Assembly: GCA_014529385.2 (NCBI GenBank)
Contig: CM043966.1
Coordinates: forward strand, 90,034,587 to 90,098,586
Direction of reading: 5' to 3'
Source: Adiantum capillus-veneris
Lineage: Eukaryota; Streptophyta; Polypodiopsida; Polypodiales; Pteridaceae
DNA length: 64,000 nucleotides
Shown: piece by piece, positions 1 to 10,835 of the stretch
How positions within the stretch are numbered: the stretch's first letter is position 1
Layout of the letters: every line of letters begins with the position of its first letter
Program-made: the position numbers and the translations under genes
Notes under the pieces: model-generated
Databases searched by the model: none
What the model was told of the DNA's origin: nothing
The model's input: only the letters and a program-made list of their open reading frames with translations

Positions 1-744
1 TCAAAGGCACCTGCCCAAATTTCCCACCTGAAAAGACCTAGGAACACTAATTGAAAATCAGTGAAATTCAAGGAGTATTACACATGTAATCCTCGGTGTT
101 TCCTTTGCAATCCAACCCCTTGGTTGATAATATCTACATCGGTTAGACTTTGCAAGGAAACTGCTCGACTAGCAACTGACACTTGTCCAGTGTCCATGAC
201 CCCCCTTGGGTTTGCCCTTATGACTTTGGAAGCTTAAAATTGTCCACTACCCCTTGGCAGTTGGTGGACTTCTTTCCTTGAAAGAGCAAGTGTGATGGTT
301 CCAAGAATTGACCATCAACATTTTAATAAGTGATTTAGTAATCACGAGCTGGATCTTATCCCAAAACTATACTCATATAGACACTCTTAGTGCTATAGAT
401 AAAATAGAAGATCCACTTAAGTTTGAAATGCTGCACAGGAAAGAATAGGAGCCATGGCCACCTATAGTGTGCTAATCCGTGCGCTCAAGAAACAAAAAAC
501 GGCCCAAAGACCAGTGCAAACTCGTAGAGAGAGAAATACCCCGATTTGATACAGGTCGACTTTTCTTCCTCCCGTGTGCAAGGGGCAGTACTTGGGGGAA
601 TGTCCCTATTGGCCCTTCCTTGCAAGAGTGCCTGCACACATCCGCCTACTTTCCCCTTCCTCTGCAGCTTCTCCACGTCCTTTGCATGGTGATGCATGCT
701 TTTCACGGTCTTTTCAGTACGCAGCCTTGCCCCTAGATCCATAA

Positions 745-747
<3 letters not shown>
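1..747. other. Unassigned DNA, possibly the interior of an LTR element
   Basis: No reading frame here resembles a known protein. A minus-strand primer-binding site at 892-903 implies that an LTR element's internal region would extend leftwards from there through this segment and out of the window. No gag-like protein is visible, so the element, if real, is non-coding or decayed here. Confidence 0.35.
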
Positions 748-804
<57 letters not shown>

Positions 805-828
805 AGAAGAAGAAGAAGAAGAAGAAGC
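748..828. repeat. (GA)n microsatellite followed by (GAA)n
   Basis: About 27 GA units at 748-801 run directly into about nine GAA units ending near 828. The tract is uninterrupted, which suggests a young or unstable repeat. The long frames that cross it are repeat artefacts encoding runs of Ser-Leu or similar dipeptides and were not called as genes. Confidence 0.95.
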
Positions 829-891
829 AGAAGGAGAAGATCCATGCCATCTTTTCCCCTCCTCCATAGCTCACTACTCCCTTGCTCTTGA

Positions 892-903
892 GCTCTGATA
901 CCA
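892..903 (-). promoter_or_regulatory. Retrotransposon primer-binding site (tRNA-iMet type), minus strand
   Basis: Read on the minus strand the site is TGGTATCAGAGC, the usual plant primer site complementary to the 3' end of initiator tRNA-Met. It is followed two bases away by a TG dinucleotide at 905, as expected for an LTR edge. The same site in the same context occurs at 22032 in a complete element in this window. The motif is seen directly; its use as a primer site is inference. Confidence 0.6.
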
Positions 904-904
904 A

Positions 905-1050
905 TGTGAGACTGACGGACTGGAGCATGCTTATCACCACCCAGCCATGCCCTATATAGGCCCTTGGCCTGCTAAACTTATAGGGACCCCCTTGACTACA
1001 TGTTCGTCCTTGCCCTTGGTGCTGCCCGGTCCTACCCTTGACATGACACA
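905..1050 (-). mobile_element. LTR end of a minus-strand LTR retrotransposon (outer boundary unknown)
   Basis: The sequence from 905 starts with TGTGAGAC, so on the minus strand the LTR would end in CA just before the primer site at 892-903. A CTATATAG motif at about 951-958 could be its TATA region. No second copy of this LTR was found in the window, so the right boundary and the target duplication cannot be set. The partner LTR would lie left of position 1. Confidence 0.4.
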
Positions 1051-3562
1051 ATTGTGCTTATGGAAGAGATGCAATGGGTAACAACATGATGTGCAAGATG
1101 GAGGTACTAAAATGATTGTTCAATGGTGTTCGTTGTTGAGGTTCCATCTAAACTACATTTTTCAACCATTGGTGAGGCTCCATTTAAACTACGTTGCCCA
1201 TTCCTTGATGGTTGGTTCAGTGAGTACTTGTGGTTGGTTGTTGATTTGGCTTGGTTTAGGTTTTGGTGCCCACTTGTAGTCTTGTCGTTGAGACTGCCAA
1301 GGTGGTTGTTGCTTTGGTTTCTTGGGTCTCCATTTTCAGTGAGATTCTTTGGCGGTTTTTTACTTCTCCGTTTTGAATTTTGGAATCCATTTATACCTTG
1401 GTTTGTTTGATGAAGAATTAGTTCATTGTGCAGTATTCTGCTTTGATTGGTGGTTCCTCCTCTTAAGCTTGACTGGACTGAGTTGGAAATTTGATTTGAA
1501 GAGGTTTATTTGGGTAACCATAACTGCTTCTACTTGGTCCCCATTATGGATTTCTTTACCCAAACTTGATTGATATGCTTCTCGTGGATTTTTGTTGATG
1601 GTTTAGTCTTGATTGTACATTGTGGCTCTTGTTGGTCTAGCTATACATTCTAAATATGATTTGTCTATGTCAAGGGAGTGATATATACAATGCCCTTAAG
1701 GTTGTACTTCAGAGTATTGTTTTTCCAATCTAGAACTGCTTTGTGTGTTTGCATCCATGAAATTCCCAAAATGATTGCTTAAGTAAGGTTAAGGTATGTG
1801 CCTGCCATGACATGAAACTGATGTGGACATTGGTTGCCATCAATGTTGATCGTTCGAGCCACCCACATGCGATTCAGAATTCCTTGCCATTCTCAAACTC
1901 CACCTTAGCTCTTTTTTTTCTAGCGTGACCCAACTCCCTTGTCCAAGAGCCCCACATAAGCGTTGATCCATGTTTACTTTTTTAAGCCCTTGTTTACTTT
2001 TTTTTTAGTGAACGATGGAGATCGCCCTAAAAATCGCATCCGACTCCCCCTCCCGTGATCCCAGTACCTAGGCTTCTTTTAAGACCTCGGACATGGGCTC
2101 TTTAAAGTGGCAGAGTGTACCAAAAATCTGTTTTTGCATGCGTTGTATGGGAGAGAATCTGAAGCGTTCAAACCTTGTTTGCATCCAATGATGTGGATGG
2201 TTAAATGATGGCTCATTTGATAAAAATCCCTTACACCCATGAAGTAACTAGTGGGCCTTGCTATACAATGATGTAGAAATGAATGATTAAACAAACATGA
2301 TGTTGAGAGGAATACACATTATGAAAATGTTATTATGTTTATGGGAGGGCACAAAGTTAATTGCATCAAGAAATAGAGAATATACTGATGATTTTTAAGC
2401 TAGTTGAGTTAAAGAGAGCAGAGATTGATATTGCAAATGAAGATAGAGATTGAGATTGAGATTGCAAAATTCTAAAACAAGCAAATGGATAAAGCATCAA
2501 TGGATTGCAATAAGAAATGAATTGCTTTACTGACCTCCAATGTTGGTGCTTTAAGCTACATGCCGATCTTTTAGTCAAGCTAGAAAAAAGCAATGTGAAT
2601 AGTTAAACATTTCATCTTGCAATGAAGTGCCACATATTGAAAATGCTAAGTACACAGTGCACATCAAGCATAACTACCATACAAAATTATGGTGGAGAGT
2701 TGGCACTATGGTCTCTCCAGAAATAATAAGAAACAGAAATTGTGCCTTGCCCTGTAGCATATATGTGGACATAGAGAATTGGATGTAGAAACGAACCTTG
2801 CAATTTTGTCAAGCTAGAGTCGTGCTTGTGTGTTCAAAACGTCCACCATTGTGAATATATGTCCTCTCTGTCACACACAAAATAGGAGTCGAGACAACAG
2901 TTTCTCCCCATCCCACAAACACCTCTTTGCGCTTGTCCAGTTGCCAAAGTCACTGACCCATCCTTGATTGTTAGTGAAGATAAGAATTTACTAAAAGATT
3001 CTCACAAGTTGCCCTTCTTAAGTTAGAAGCTCTTTTGCAAGGGTGAGGTTCTTTCCAAACTTGCACCATCAATGCTGGCCTCTTGCCTTTCCTTCGCGTT
3101 CGTTCCTTTGATGTTGTTGAAGCAAGGGCACTTTGTTGTCAATGAACATCTACAGGAAGCAAACAAAAAGCAAGGAGATTCTCATCAAGATGCCCTTCTA
3201 AAGATGCTCATCAAGACCTCAAGTGTTTTAGCACTTTCTTCCTACCATTTTTATGATAATTTTGATTCTTTTGTGTATGTAGTTGGTGATCTGAATCATG
3301 ATGTGCACAACAATTGGAGGACTGTAGATTGGGACTATCCTTCAACCATTGCCAATGTGCCTTGACTATTATTGGTAGTGTCCCATCCAACACCCAAATC
3401 AAATATAGGCGTCTAAGCCATAAACACGCAACCATAACTGTGAAGATTTCCATGTACTCAACGTCACAACTAGAAGTGGACATAGTAGGTTGCTTCTTTC
3501 TCGGTCATGATATGCATGAACTATAGAGCATGAAATAAAAACCACTTGTGGACACTTGTGTG
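1051..3562. other. Unassigned intergenic DNA
   Basis: Several short frames occur at 1091-1573, 2079-2593 and 3072-3526. None has a recognisable domain, a plausible length or supporting splice structure. Short poly-T runs occur near 1913 and 1998. I see no RNA gene, LTR pair or tandem repeat. Confidence 0.5.
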
Positions 3563-4099
3563 TCACAACAATGAGCCCAATGATCCCCTTTTGGGATAAA
3601 ACAACCCAAGATGTAAAGTGCTAGTCAAGTAGCAAAAGATATGTTTAACAACCTGCCAATGCTTACACCTTGGGCTATGCACAAATCTGCTAATATGTGA
3701 TAGTGAAAAATGAATATTTGGCCTTTTATTGCATACAAAAATAAGGCATCCAACAACAGGCAGATAAAGAGTGGCATCAACAAGATCTCCAATATCGTGA
3801 AGACTCAATTGCGAACCTACTTCCATTGGACTAGCAATAGGTTTGTATTCCTCCATTCCAAGCTTGCATAGTAATGTCTCTATCAATCTTGCTTGACACA
3901 AAGCAATACCTCCATCACACTGCTTAAATTGTATGCACAAGTAATGATGAAACATTCAATTTAGTCTTGAATTCAACAATGTTCTTCTCATTTGCATCAA
4001 TAATCAACAAATCTTCTATATACAAAACGACGATGAGATATACACCACCCTCACATTTGACATACAAAGTGCTTTCACTTGGGGATTGCTACAACCAAA
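3563..4099 (-). pseudogene. Copia reverse transcriptase, C-terminal part (left piece of a split element)
   Basis: The minus strand encodes the end of a Ty1/Copia reverse transcriptase. The frame at 3955-3563 reads through family signatures such as IETLLCKLGMEEYKPIASPM, CLIFVCNKRPNIHFS and SPRCKHWQVVKHIF, the stretch between the palm domain and RNase H. Further upstream on this strand (about 4080-3970) is LIVVLYIEDLLII, a degraded form of the catalytic YVDD block. No RNase H follows at lower coordinates, so the 3' end is lost. The other half of the same RT lies at 13495-14215, across the Tat-like insertion. Stops and frame changes make it non-functional. Confidence 0.8.
4095..4099. repeat. Target-site duplication CCAAA (left copy)
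   Basis: CCAAA lies immediately before the 5' LTR at 4100 and is repeated immediately after the 3' LTR at 13495-13499. A five-base duplication is the length expected for Gypsy integrase. Confidence 0.9.
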
Positions 4100-4495
4100 T
4101 GTTAGTGCCTGATTTATCAGGGCTTTCAGGGCAGTCAGGCTATTACTTTTTGAACTGTAACTAAAACCTTTATCTTTGAACCTTAGGGATAAGTGAACAT
4201 GGGTATTTTATATTTTTGGGGAAGTTAGTTGTGTGTCTCGGAAATTCTCAGGACGAGAAGCAGTTATGTCTATGTCTGTTGATGCAGTTGGCTCTCTCCT
4301 GCATTAGTTCTGTGTTTTCTACTGTATTACTGAATAATGATGATGAATGGCCCACTATTTTCCCTCTATCTATGATGTTATGTACCTGTTTCCTTTGCAG
4401 TATGGTGTTTGAAGTATGCAATTTCCTGCTTCCTGTTTGATATGAATTGTATGTTTACTGCATTGGTTATTTGTTATGGCAATGTGTGCCTAACA
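4100..4495 (+). repeat. 5' LTR of the Tat-like element
   Basis: It begins TGTTAG and ends CTAACA, a six-base terminal inverted repeat, and matches 13099-13494 over its full 396 bp with no indels and six transitions by eye. An AT-rich stretch around 4205-4215 may hold the promoter. No standard primer-binding site starting TGG follows the LTR end at 4496. Confidence 0.95.
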
Positions 4496-4551
4496 TTTTG
4501 CGATCCTGCAATTGGTTCGAATTTCGCCTAAAACCATATGGGTGCTAAGGA

Positions 4552-4824
4552 ATGAATCACAGCGGCGACCTGTTCCCTGATAGTGACCATCTGCGGGATT
4601 TTGCGAACTGGAAAACACCGGGGGAAGAGTCTGAGGAGTATGCATCACAATTCTTGAAAGAATTCTACCCACAACTGCCCAGCGAAGTCAGAATTCTCAT
4701 TCTCGAAAAGGTAGTTACAAAACTGTTACACTTTGGAGCCTGTAATTTACCTTCAAACTACAATGTGCATAATCAAAGAATGCTAGTACAATATTCTAGA
4801 CAAGGGAGAAGCAGCAATGCATGA
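4552..4824 (+). CDS. Small leader ORF of the Tat-like element (90 aa), function unknown
   Basis: This frame starts 57 bases after the 5' LTR. It contains an acidic/aromatic block followed by a Leu/Val-rich helix-like segment (about residues 35-62). Its TGA stop overlaps the next ATG by four bases (ATGA at 4821-4824), an arrangement compatible with stop-restart translation. It may instead be the original N-terminus of gag displaced by a frameshift. I do not recognise a domain. It is too short and isolated to be sure that it is translated. Confidence 0.4.
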   Translation: MNHSGDLFPDSDHLRDFANWKTPGEESEEYASQFLKEFYPQLPSEVRILILEKVVTKLLHFGACNLPSNYNVHNQRMLVQYSRQGRSSNA

Positions 4825-5147
4825 GTGAATCAGGGCAGGGGTCCAATGTTCCACAACATTCATATGGAACAAGGTTTAGACTTAGAAGGGAATTATCTGC
4901 AAGGGGGAGACAAGGAGATGAGTTAGATGGTGATGATCAACAAGAACCAGTAGGAGAACTTGCTGCAGAGGCAGATATTTTTGGGGAGGGGACTGAACTG
5001 CATGAACCTGAAGACAGGGTGAAGGAAACCCCACCTGCAAACCAAGAAGGCCAACAAACCACTCCACCCACAGCAAACCCACTATTGGGACAGTTGGTTA
5101 ATGCATTACTAACTCAAACACTCTTAAGGACAAGAAGGCAGTTGTAG
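4821..5147 (+). CDS. Gag N-terminal segment, cut from the main gag frame by a TAG codon
   Basis: This 108-residue hydrophilic segment, rich in Gln, Glu and Arg, is in the same frame as the main gag ORF that starts at 5226. Only one TAG (5145-5147) separates them, and the 78 bases between are open and Pro/Ala-rich. The natural gag therefore probably begins at 4821, with 5226 an internal Met. A CAG to TAG change would explain the stop; readthrough is an alternative. No domain is recognised in this part. Confidence 0.5.
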   Translation: MSESGQGSNVPQHSYGTRFRLRRELSARGRQGDELDGDDQQEPVGELAAEADIFGEGTELHEPEDRVKETPPANQEGQQTTPPTANPLLGQLVNALLTQTLLRTRRQL

Positions 5148-5225
5148 TTTGTACCTGCAAGAACAGGTAATCTACCTTTTAATCCACTTCTCGTAAGAGT
5201 ACCTGCACCACTTCCAGCACCACCA

Positions 5226-6770
5226 ATGGCTGCACCAAATCCCAAAGTGGGAGCGGCTAAGTTCAGCGGGAAGAAAACCCAAGATGCTGATAGCCATGTT
5301 GGTCAGTTTCAAACAAGATGGTCTGCCAGTGGGTATGAGGCACTTCATCCAGATGCAGTGAAGAAAGAACATTTTGCAGCAACATTGCAAGGCAAGGCCA
5401 TGGATTGGTTCATCCAGTATGGCATGGGAGCTTTTGTTGATTATAGTGACTTGAAGCTTAGATTTCTTTTAAGGTTCAGGGAGGACAAGACACCTGAAGA
5501 CATCTTGAAGAAATTGAGAAGATTGAAACAGGAAGATTTGCTAGTCGAAGACTATGCACAAAAGTTCAGGAATTTGAATAACAAGTTGGAAGCAGCCCAA
5601 CAACCTTCTATGGAGCAATTGGGAGATTATTTCTGTAAAGGACTAAAAAAGCAATTCAGGAGTGCAGTTGCAGGGAGACCCCCACTAGCCACTGCACGGG
5701 ATTTTACTGAATTGGTGGAAGCAGTAGCTAAAGCTGAAAGGAGATATGGAGGCAAAGCAGAATTAAAAAATAAGAAGAAGAAAAAGACTGAGGATTCAGA
5801 TTCTGAAGCAGAAGACTCAGGATCAGATACTGAAGATTCAGATCAGGATACTGAAGACGAAACTGATTCTGAGGATGAAGAGTGGGCAAAAAAGAAGAAG
5901 AAAAAGAAGAAGAAGAAGGGAAAGAAAAAGCAGAAGAAGGACAAAGATAACGAAAAGACTGACAAGAAGCAGGGAAAGGATATGGTTACTGCAAAAACAG
6001 TTAACAAGATTGTTCAGGAAAAACTACAATCAATGGGGATGAATCAGTTTGCAATGTCAGATAAACCTTATTGTCAGGTTTGTCAAAGATTTGGTCATGA
6101 ATATGAGAATTGTTACTATAATCCAGATTTCAGGGGAAGAAGACCTGAGTACATTGTTCAGAAGATGAGGGAGGCAGCAGCAAATGTGGTAGCTCCACAA
6201 GGTAATAACAGGAGATATCAGGGACCTACACCTCCAAGAAGATTTCAGAATCAAAACAATTGGGGATTTCAGAATAGGGGTCAAAATAACATGCAACAGT
6301 CACCTTGTAATTATTGTGGAGCAACAAGACACAGACAAGGTCCTGATTGTGAGCTGTGGTGCAAACACAGAAATGATAGAGGTATTCCTATCATCAGATA
6401 CAATAATAATAACAACAATAACAACAGGCCTCAGGGGCAAAACCAACAAACTCCAGTTCAACAGCAGCAGACACGTCCAGGGGAGGCTAATCTTGTGGTT
6501 TTGGAAGAATGGATAGATGAAGAATGGGTTCAGGACAAAGTACCATGCTGTCAGGAGAAGCAGGAATCTGTTGACAAAGTTCAGGAATGTCAATATACTC
6601 AGGGAATGTGTAAGCAATGCAATTGTGACTGTCCAACATGTATCCAAATTGAAGATGTCCCTGAAAGCAGTAAGTGCACTGATGTCATGATAGTGACAAG
6701 ATCAAAATCAAAACCAATGAAAGAGGTTGTTCAGGAAAAAGCAGATAAAGGTACTGTTAACTGGAAATAG
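5226..6770 (+). CDS. Gag polyprotein of the Tat-like element (514 aa)
   Basis: Gag packages element RNA into cytoplasmic particles. A retrotransposon gag domain lies at about residues 15-150, with the family wording FAATLQGKAMDWF and FLLRFREDKTPEDIL. Residues about 180-255 are an acidic Ser/Asp/Glu tract followed by a long Lys run, an unusually charged linker. A classic zinc knuckle CX2CX4HX4C starts at Cys283. A variant CX2CX4HX5C starts near residue 361, and a Cys cluster (CKQCNCDCPTC) lies near the C-terminus. An Asn homopolymer sits near residue 395. The frame ends in TAG at 6768-6770 and continues open in the same frame into pol, so gag and pol could be one ORF parted by a single amber codon. 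Confidence 0.85.
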   Translation: MAAPNPKVGAAKFSGKKTQDADSHVGQFQTRWSASGYEALHPDAVKKEHFAATLQGKAMDWFIQYGMGAFVDYSDLKLRFLLRFREDKTPEDILKKLRRLKQEDLLVEDYAQKFRNLNNKLEAAQQPSMEQLGDYFCKGLKKQFRSAVAGRPPLATARDFTELVEAVAKAERRYGGKAELKNKKKKKTEDSDSEAEDSGSDTEDSDQDTEDETDSEDEEWAKKKKKKKKKKGKKKQKKDKDNEKTDKKQGKDMVTAKTVNKIVQEKLQSMGMNQFAMSDKPYCQVCQRFGHEYENCYYNPDFRGRRPEYIVQKMREAAANVVAPQGNNRRYQGPTPPRRFQNQNNWGFQNRGQNNMQQSPCNYCGATRHRQGPDCELWCKHRNDRGIPIIRYNNNNNNNNRPQGQNQQTPVQQQQTRPGEANLVVLEEWIDEEWVQDKVPCCQEKQESVDKVQECQYTQGMCKQCNCDCPTCIQIEDVPESSKCTDVMIVTRSKSKPMKEVVQEKADKGTVNWK

Positions 6771-9700
6771 CAGAAAGAAGTGAGAAATGAGACACTAAAG
6801 AAACTACAGCAATCTCAGGATGGGAATGTATTCACAGATGAGTGGGAATTTCCTACAAATGCTTTGGGCAAGCAAGGTAAAGATTTGTTGGGACAAGGAA
6901 AAGCTGTACTGAAAGAGCAGGGCAGCAGTGATGAATTTTATGAAGCTTTGTTGGCAGCTCCAATTACATTTACTATAAAGCAGATGTTGAGGTTGGTACC
7001 TGCTTTTTCTCAACAATTGCTCAAAAAGTTAATGAAGGAAGTAAATGGTAATCAGGTAATGAGTACTGATCCTGAAGAAAATAATATTGGAGAGGCATGT
7101 GAAGTTTTGCCAATGGATGTGGATTATAAAGTACCAGTTGTTGGGGTATCTATTGGGAAAGTTTTTGTCCCAGGAGTTTTCTTGGATGGTGGTTCAGGAG
7201 TCAATATTCTTCCAGAATCTACATGCAAAAAATTAACTCTCTTGAACTGGGATCCAGCACCTTTTCAGGTAAAGATGGCATATCAAAGGAGAGTTCAGCC
7301 TTTGGGAATTCTCAGAAATTTGTTAATTTCAGTGGGAGGATTGCAGTTTGTTGCCAACTTTGTAGTTCTCAAGTTAGAAGAATCAACATGTTCATACCCA
7401 ATGATGTTGGGTAGACCTTGGTTGAGGGCAGCAAGAGTAAAGCAGTTATGGGGAGTAGATGCTATTGTAATCAAAAGAGGGAAGAAGAAAGTGAAAATGC
7501 AAATGGATGCAAAGAAAGTTATACCACCAGGGTTTAGGGCATTGCCTGCAGAAGGACTCAACATGGTGGAAGAAATTGGAGAAGATGCAGAAGAGGAGTT
7601 TCTGAAGACTAATTCATCAGTAGTACCAATATTTGAAGTGGATGTGCAGAAGATTGTAGATAGATATGTCCTACATTCAGTGGATGATGGAAAACAATCA
7701 GGATTTCATGAATCACTGATTACTCAGGGAAGTAGACAACCAAGAAACAAAATGGGTAATGATTTACTAAAGAACCTGCAAATTCAAAAGAAGGAAGAAG
7801 AGGAAGCTATTGAAGCAGTGAAGCAAGCAAAAAGGGCATTTGAGCATCAGATGGCAAATACTGCTAGGGTAACTCAGGATGAACTGCAGGAACTGAACTT
7901 GAACACTCAGGAAGAACCCCAAACAGTGAAAGTCTCAGCAGATATTGATGAGGAATTTAAACTGAAACTTAAGGAGTTATTGTTGGAATTTAAAGATATT
8001 TTTGCATGGAAGTACACAGATATGAAGGGAGTTGATGCTAGTTTTTGTCAGCATAAAATTAACCTGAAGGCTGATGCAGTTCCTGTGGTACAACAAAGGT
8101 ACAGGATGAATCCCAATTATGCTAAGCAGGTAAAAGAAGAGATAGATAAGCTTTTGGCTGTTGGTTTTATCTATCCTGTGGAAGAAGTTACTTGGTTATC
8201 ACCAATTGTTGTAGTTCCAAAGAAAAATGGCAAGATCAGGGTATGTGTTGACTACAGGAAGCTTAATGCAGCTACCAAAACTGATCCTTTTCCTTTGCCT
8301 TTTTGTGACACTCTACTTGATGCAGTAGCTGGACATGAGATTTATAGCTTCTTGGATGAATTTAGTGGGTATAACCAAATTGCAATGGCATTTGAAGACA
8401 GGGAATAAAACTGCTTTTGTGACTGAATGGGGGGTGTATGCAAGTAATGTGATGACATTTGGTCTGAAAAATGCTCCTCCAACATTTCAAAAAGCAGTGC
8501 AACATATATTTTCAGAGTTTTTGACAACCTTCATGAGAGTTTTCTTGGATGATTTCAGTGTTTTTGGAAAGAAACAGGAGCATCTTGGACACCTGAGACT
8601 GTGTTTTCAGAAATGCAGGGAGTTCAGGTTGTCACTAAATCCAGCAAAATGTGCTTTTGCAGTTAAGAGGGGAGTCCTCTTAGGGCATATCATTTCTGAA
8701 GAAGGGGTTTCTATTGATCCTAACAAGGTGGAAGCCATCAGGAAAGCACCAGAGCCCAAAACAGTTAAACAGTTGGGTAGGTTTTTGGGACAGGTTAAGT
8801 GGCATAATGGATTTTTGAGGTATTTGGCTCATGTGTGTATTCCATTGACAAAACTTACAAAGAAAGATAGTGTATTTGAATGGAAGGAAGAGCAAATCAA
8901 AGCATTTCAGATTCTGAAGAATATGCTAACAGTAGCACCTGTACTGATTGTTCCTGATTGGAAATTACCATTCCATATCTTTGTAGATGCATCCCATGTA
9001 GCAGTTGGAGCAGCATTGATGCAGGAGCAAAGAAGAGGATGGTTCAGACCCATTTATTATGCCAGTAGGGTATTAACACCTGCAGAAAAAAACTACACAG
9101 TGACAGAAAGGGAGTGCTTGGGAATGGTATATGCTTTACAAAAGTTTAGGCATTACTTGTTGGCAAACAGGGTAATTTTTCATGTTGATCACCAAGCATT
9201 GATTTACCTGGTCAATAAACCACATTTGTCAGGAAGGTTAGCCAGGTGGATATTGTTGTTGCAGGAGTTTGACTATGTGGTTATACATACTCCTGGAAGA
9301 CTTCATGTCTTGGCTGATTATTTGAGTAGATTAGAGTCAGGGGAATATGATCCTGAAGGTGTACCTGATCAATTACCTGATGTAAAACTTTTTCTTATTC
9401 AGGAGACTGACCAGTCAGGGGACTGGTATGAGGACATGTTGCAATTTTTAACTGAAGGAGTTTTACCTAAAACAATGAACAAGGATCATAGAAAGAGGTT
9501 GGCCCTAAGAAGTAAACCATTTACAGTGATTGCAGGGGTGTTGTATAAGAGAGGAATTGACCAAGTGATCAGGAGATGTGTTCCTAAATATGAACAGAGA
9601 GCAGTTCTTGCAGAGGCTCATGCAGGTAATGCAGGAGGCCACTTTTCAAGAGATGTTACAGCAAAAAAGATATTTCAAGCAAGACTTTGGTGGCCTACTG

Positions 9701-10680
9701 TGATCAAGGATGCTCAGGAATTCAGTAAAAACTGTTTGTTATGTCAAAGAGAGGGCAGACCATTGAATGTAGATAGGATGTCATTACAACCTGTGCTACC
9801 TTTAGAACCATTTCAGAAGTGGGGGTTGGATTTTTTTGGTCCTATCAAACCGCCTGCAAGATTTACACAGAACAGGTATATTCTGGTTGCAACTGATTAT
9901 TGCACAAAATGGGTTGAAGCAATAGCGCTTTGAGAGATAATGCAGCAAGGAGTGTGGCAAAGTTTCTTTACAAGAATATCATGACCAGGTTTGGGTGTCC
10001 AATTGAGCTAGTTTCTGATCAGGGAGGCCATTTCATTAACAAAGTGATCAATAAACTGACTGAACGACATATGATTTTGCACAAGAAATCATTTGTGTAT
10101 TACCCTCAGGCAAATGGACAGGCAGAGAGTACCAATAAGATTTTGGTCAAGATAATCAGGAAGCTGGTAAATCAAAACAGGACAGACTGGGATGAGAAGT
10201 TAGACTCTACACTTTGGGCTTTTAGGACTGCATTCAAAGTCACAACAGGAATGACACCTTTTAAGTTGGTTTATGGGCTGGAAGCAGTGGTACCCATGGA
10301 GTTTTTGGTGCCCAGTCTCAGGGTGGCAGTGCAGCAGAAGTTGTCCCCTGAGGAGTCAGTAAATTACAGGAAAGAAGAACTGCTCAAGCTGGAGGAGGAT
10401 AGGATTCAAAGCATGTACACTGCAGAAATAATTCAACAGAGAAGACAGGCATGGATAAACAGGAACATTAAGTTTAAAATTTTTTCTCCAGGAGATTGGG
10501 TAATGGTTTACAGCAGTAAACTGGGACACAGACCCGGCAAATTGAAACTCAGGTATGTGGGGCCATTTAAAATTCTCAAAGCGGTTGGTCCAAACACTTT
10601 TATTTTAACTGATGAAGCAGGCAAAGTCATAGTCAAACCAATAAATGGTTTCCGACTTAAACCTTTCTTTGGACAAAATC
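6771..10680 (+). pseudogene. Pol of the Tat-like element: protease, RT, RNase H, integrase; two frameshifts
   Basis: Domains in order: retropepsin with LDGGSGVN (catalytic Asp at 7185); reverse transcriptase from about 8090, with [12 protein letters not shown] before and FLDD (8542-8553) after a frame change; RNase H at about 8960-9340; integrase with an HHCC zinc domain (about 9615-9760) and a D,D,E core at 9829, 10017 and 10125; and a C-terminal GPFKIL module near 10560. No chromodomain follows. A one-base gain near 8406 shifts the frame inside RT. A second shift near 9931 falls between the first two integrase Asp codons. All catalytic residues are present, so the breaks look recent. Gag lies upstream in the same frame, parted by one TAG. 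Confidence 0.88.
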
Positions 10681-10835
10681 TGGAGGACCAAAAAGAGAAT
10701 AAAAGTCATGAGGTTAATTTGATCGTGATTCCTCGCACATGTGGAAAAGAGAGTGGAGCCATCATTTTTAAAACATTTGAGTTGATACGCGACCAGCGTT
10801 TGCAGCCTTTGCGTTTCTTTCTTGCATGCGTAGCC

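Noticed and set aside
485-1051. 188-codon minus-strand frame
   Set aside because: Much of it is the translated (GA)n/(GAA)n repeat (Ser-Leu and Phe runs); no domain and no homologue recognised.
4510-4545. tRNA-like stretch GGTTCGAATTTCGCC...AACCA just after the 5' LTR of the Tat-like element
   Set aside because: It has a T-loop-like string, but the stem does not pair and the orientation is that of a tRNA rather than its complement. It is not a usable primer site as written, nor a tRNA gene.
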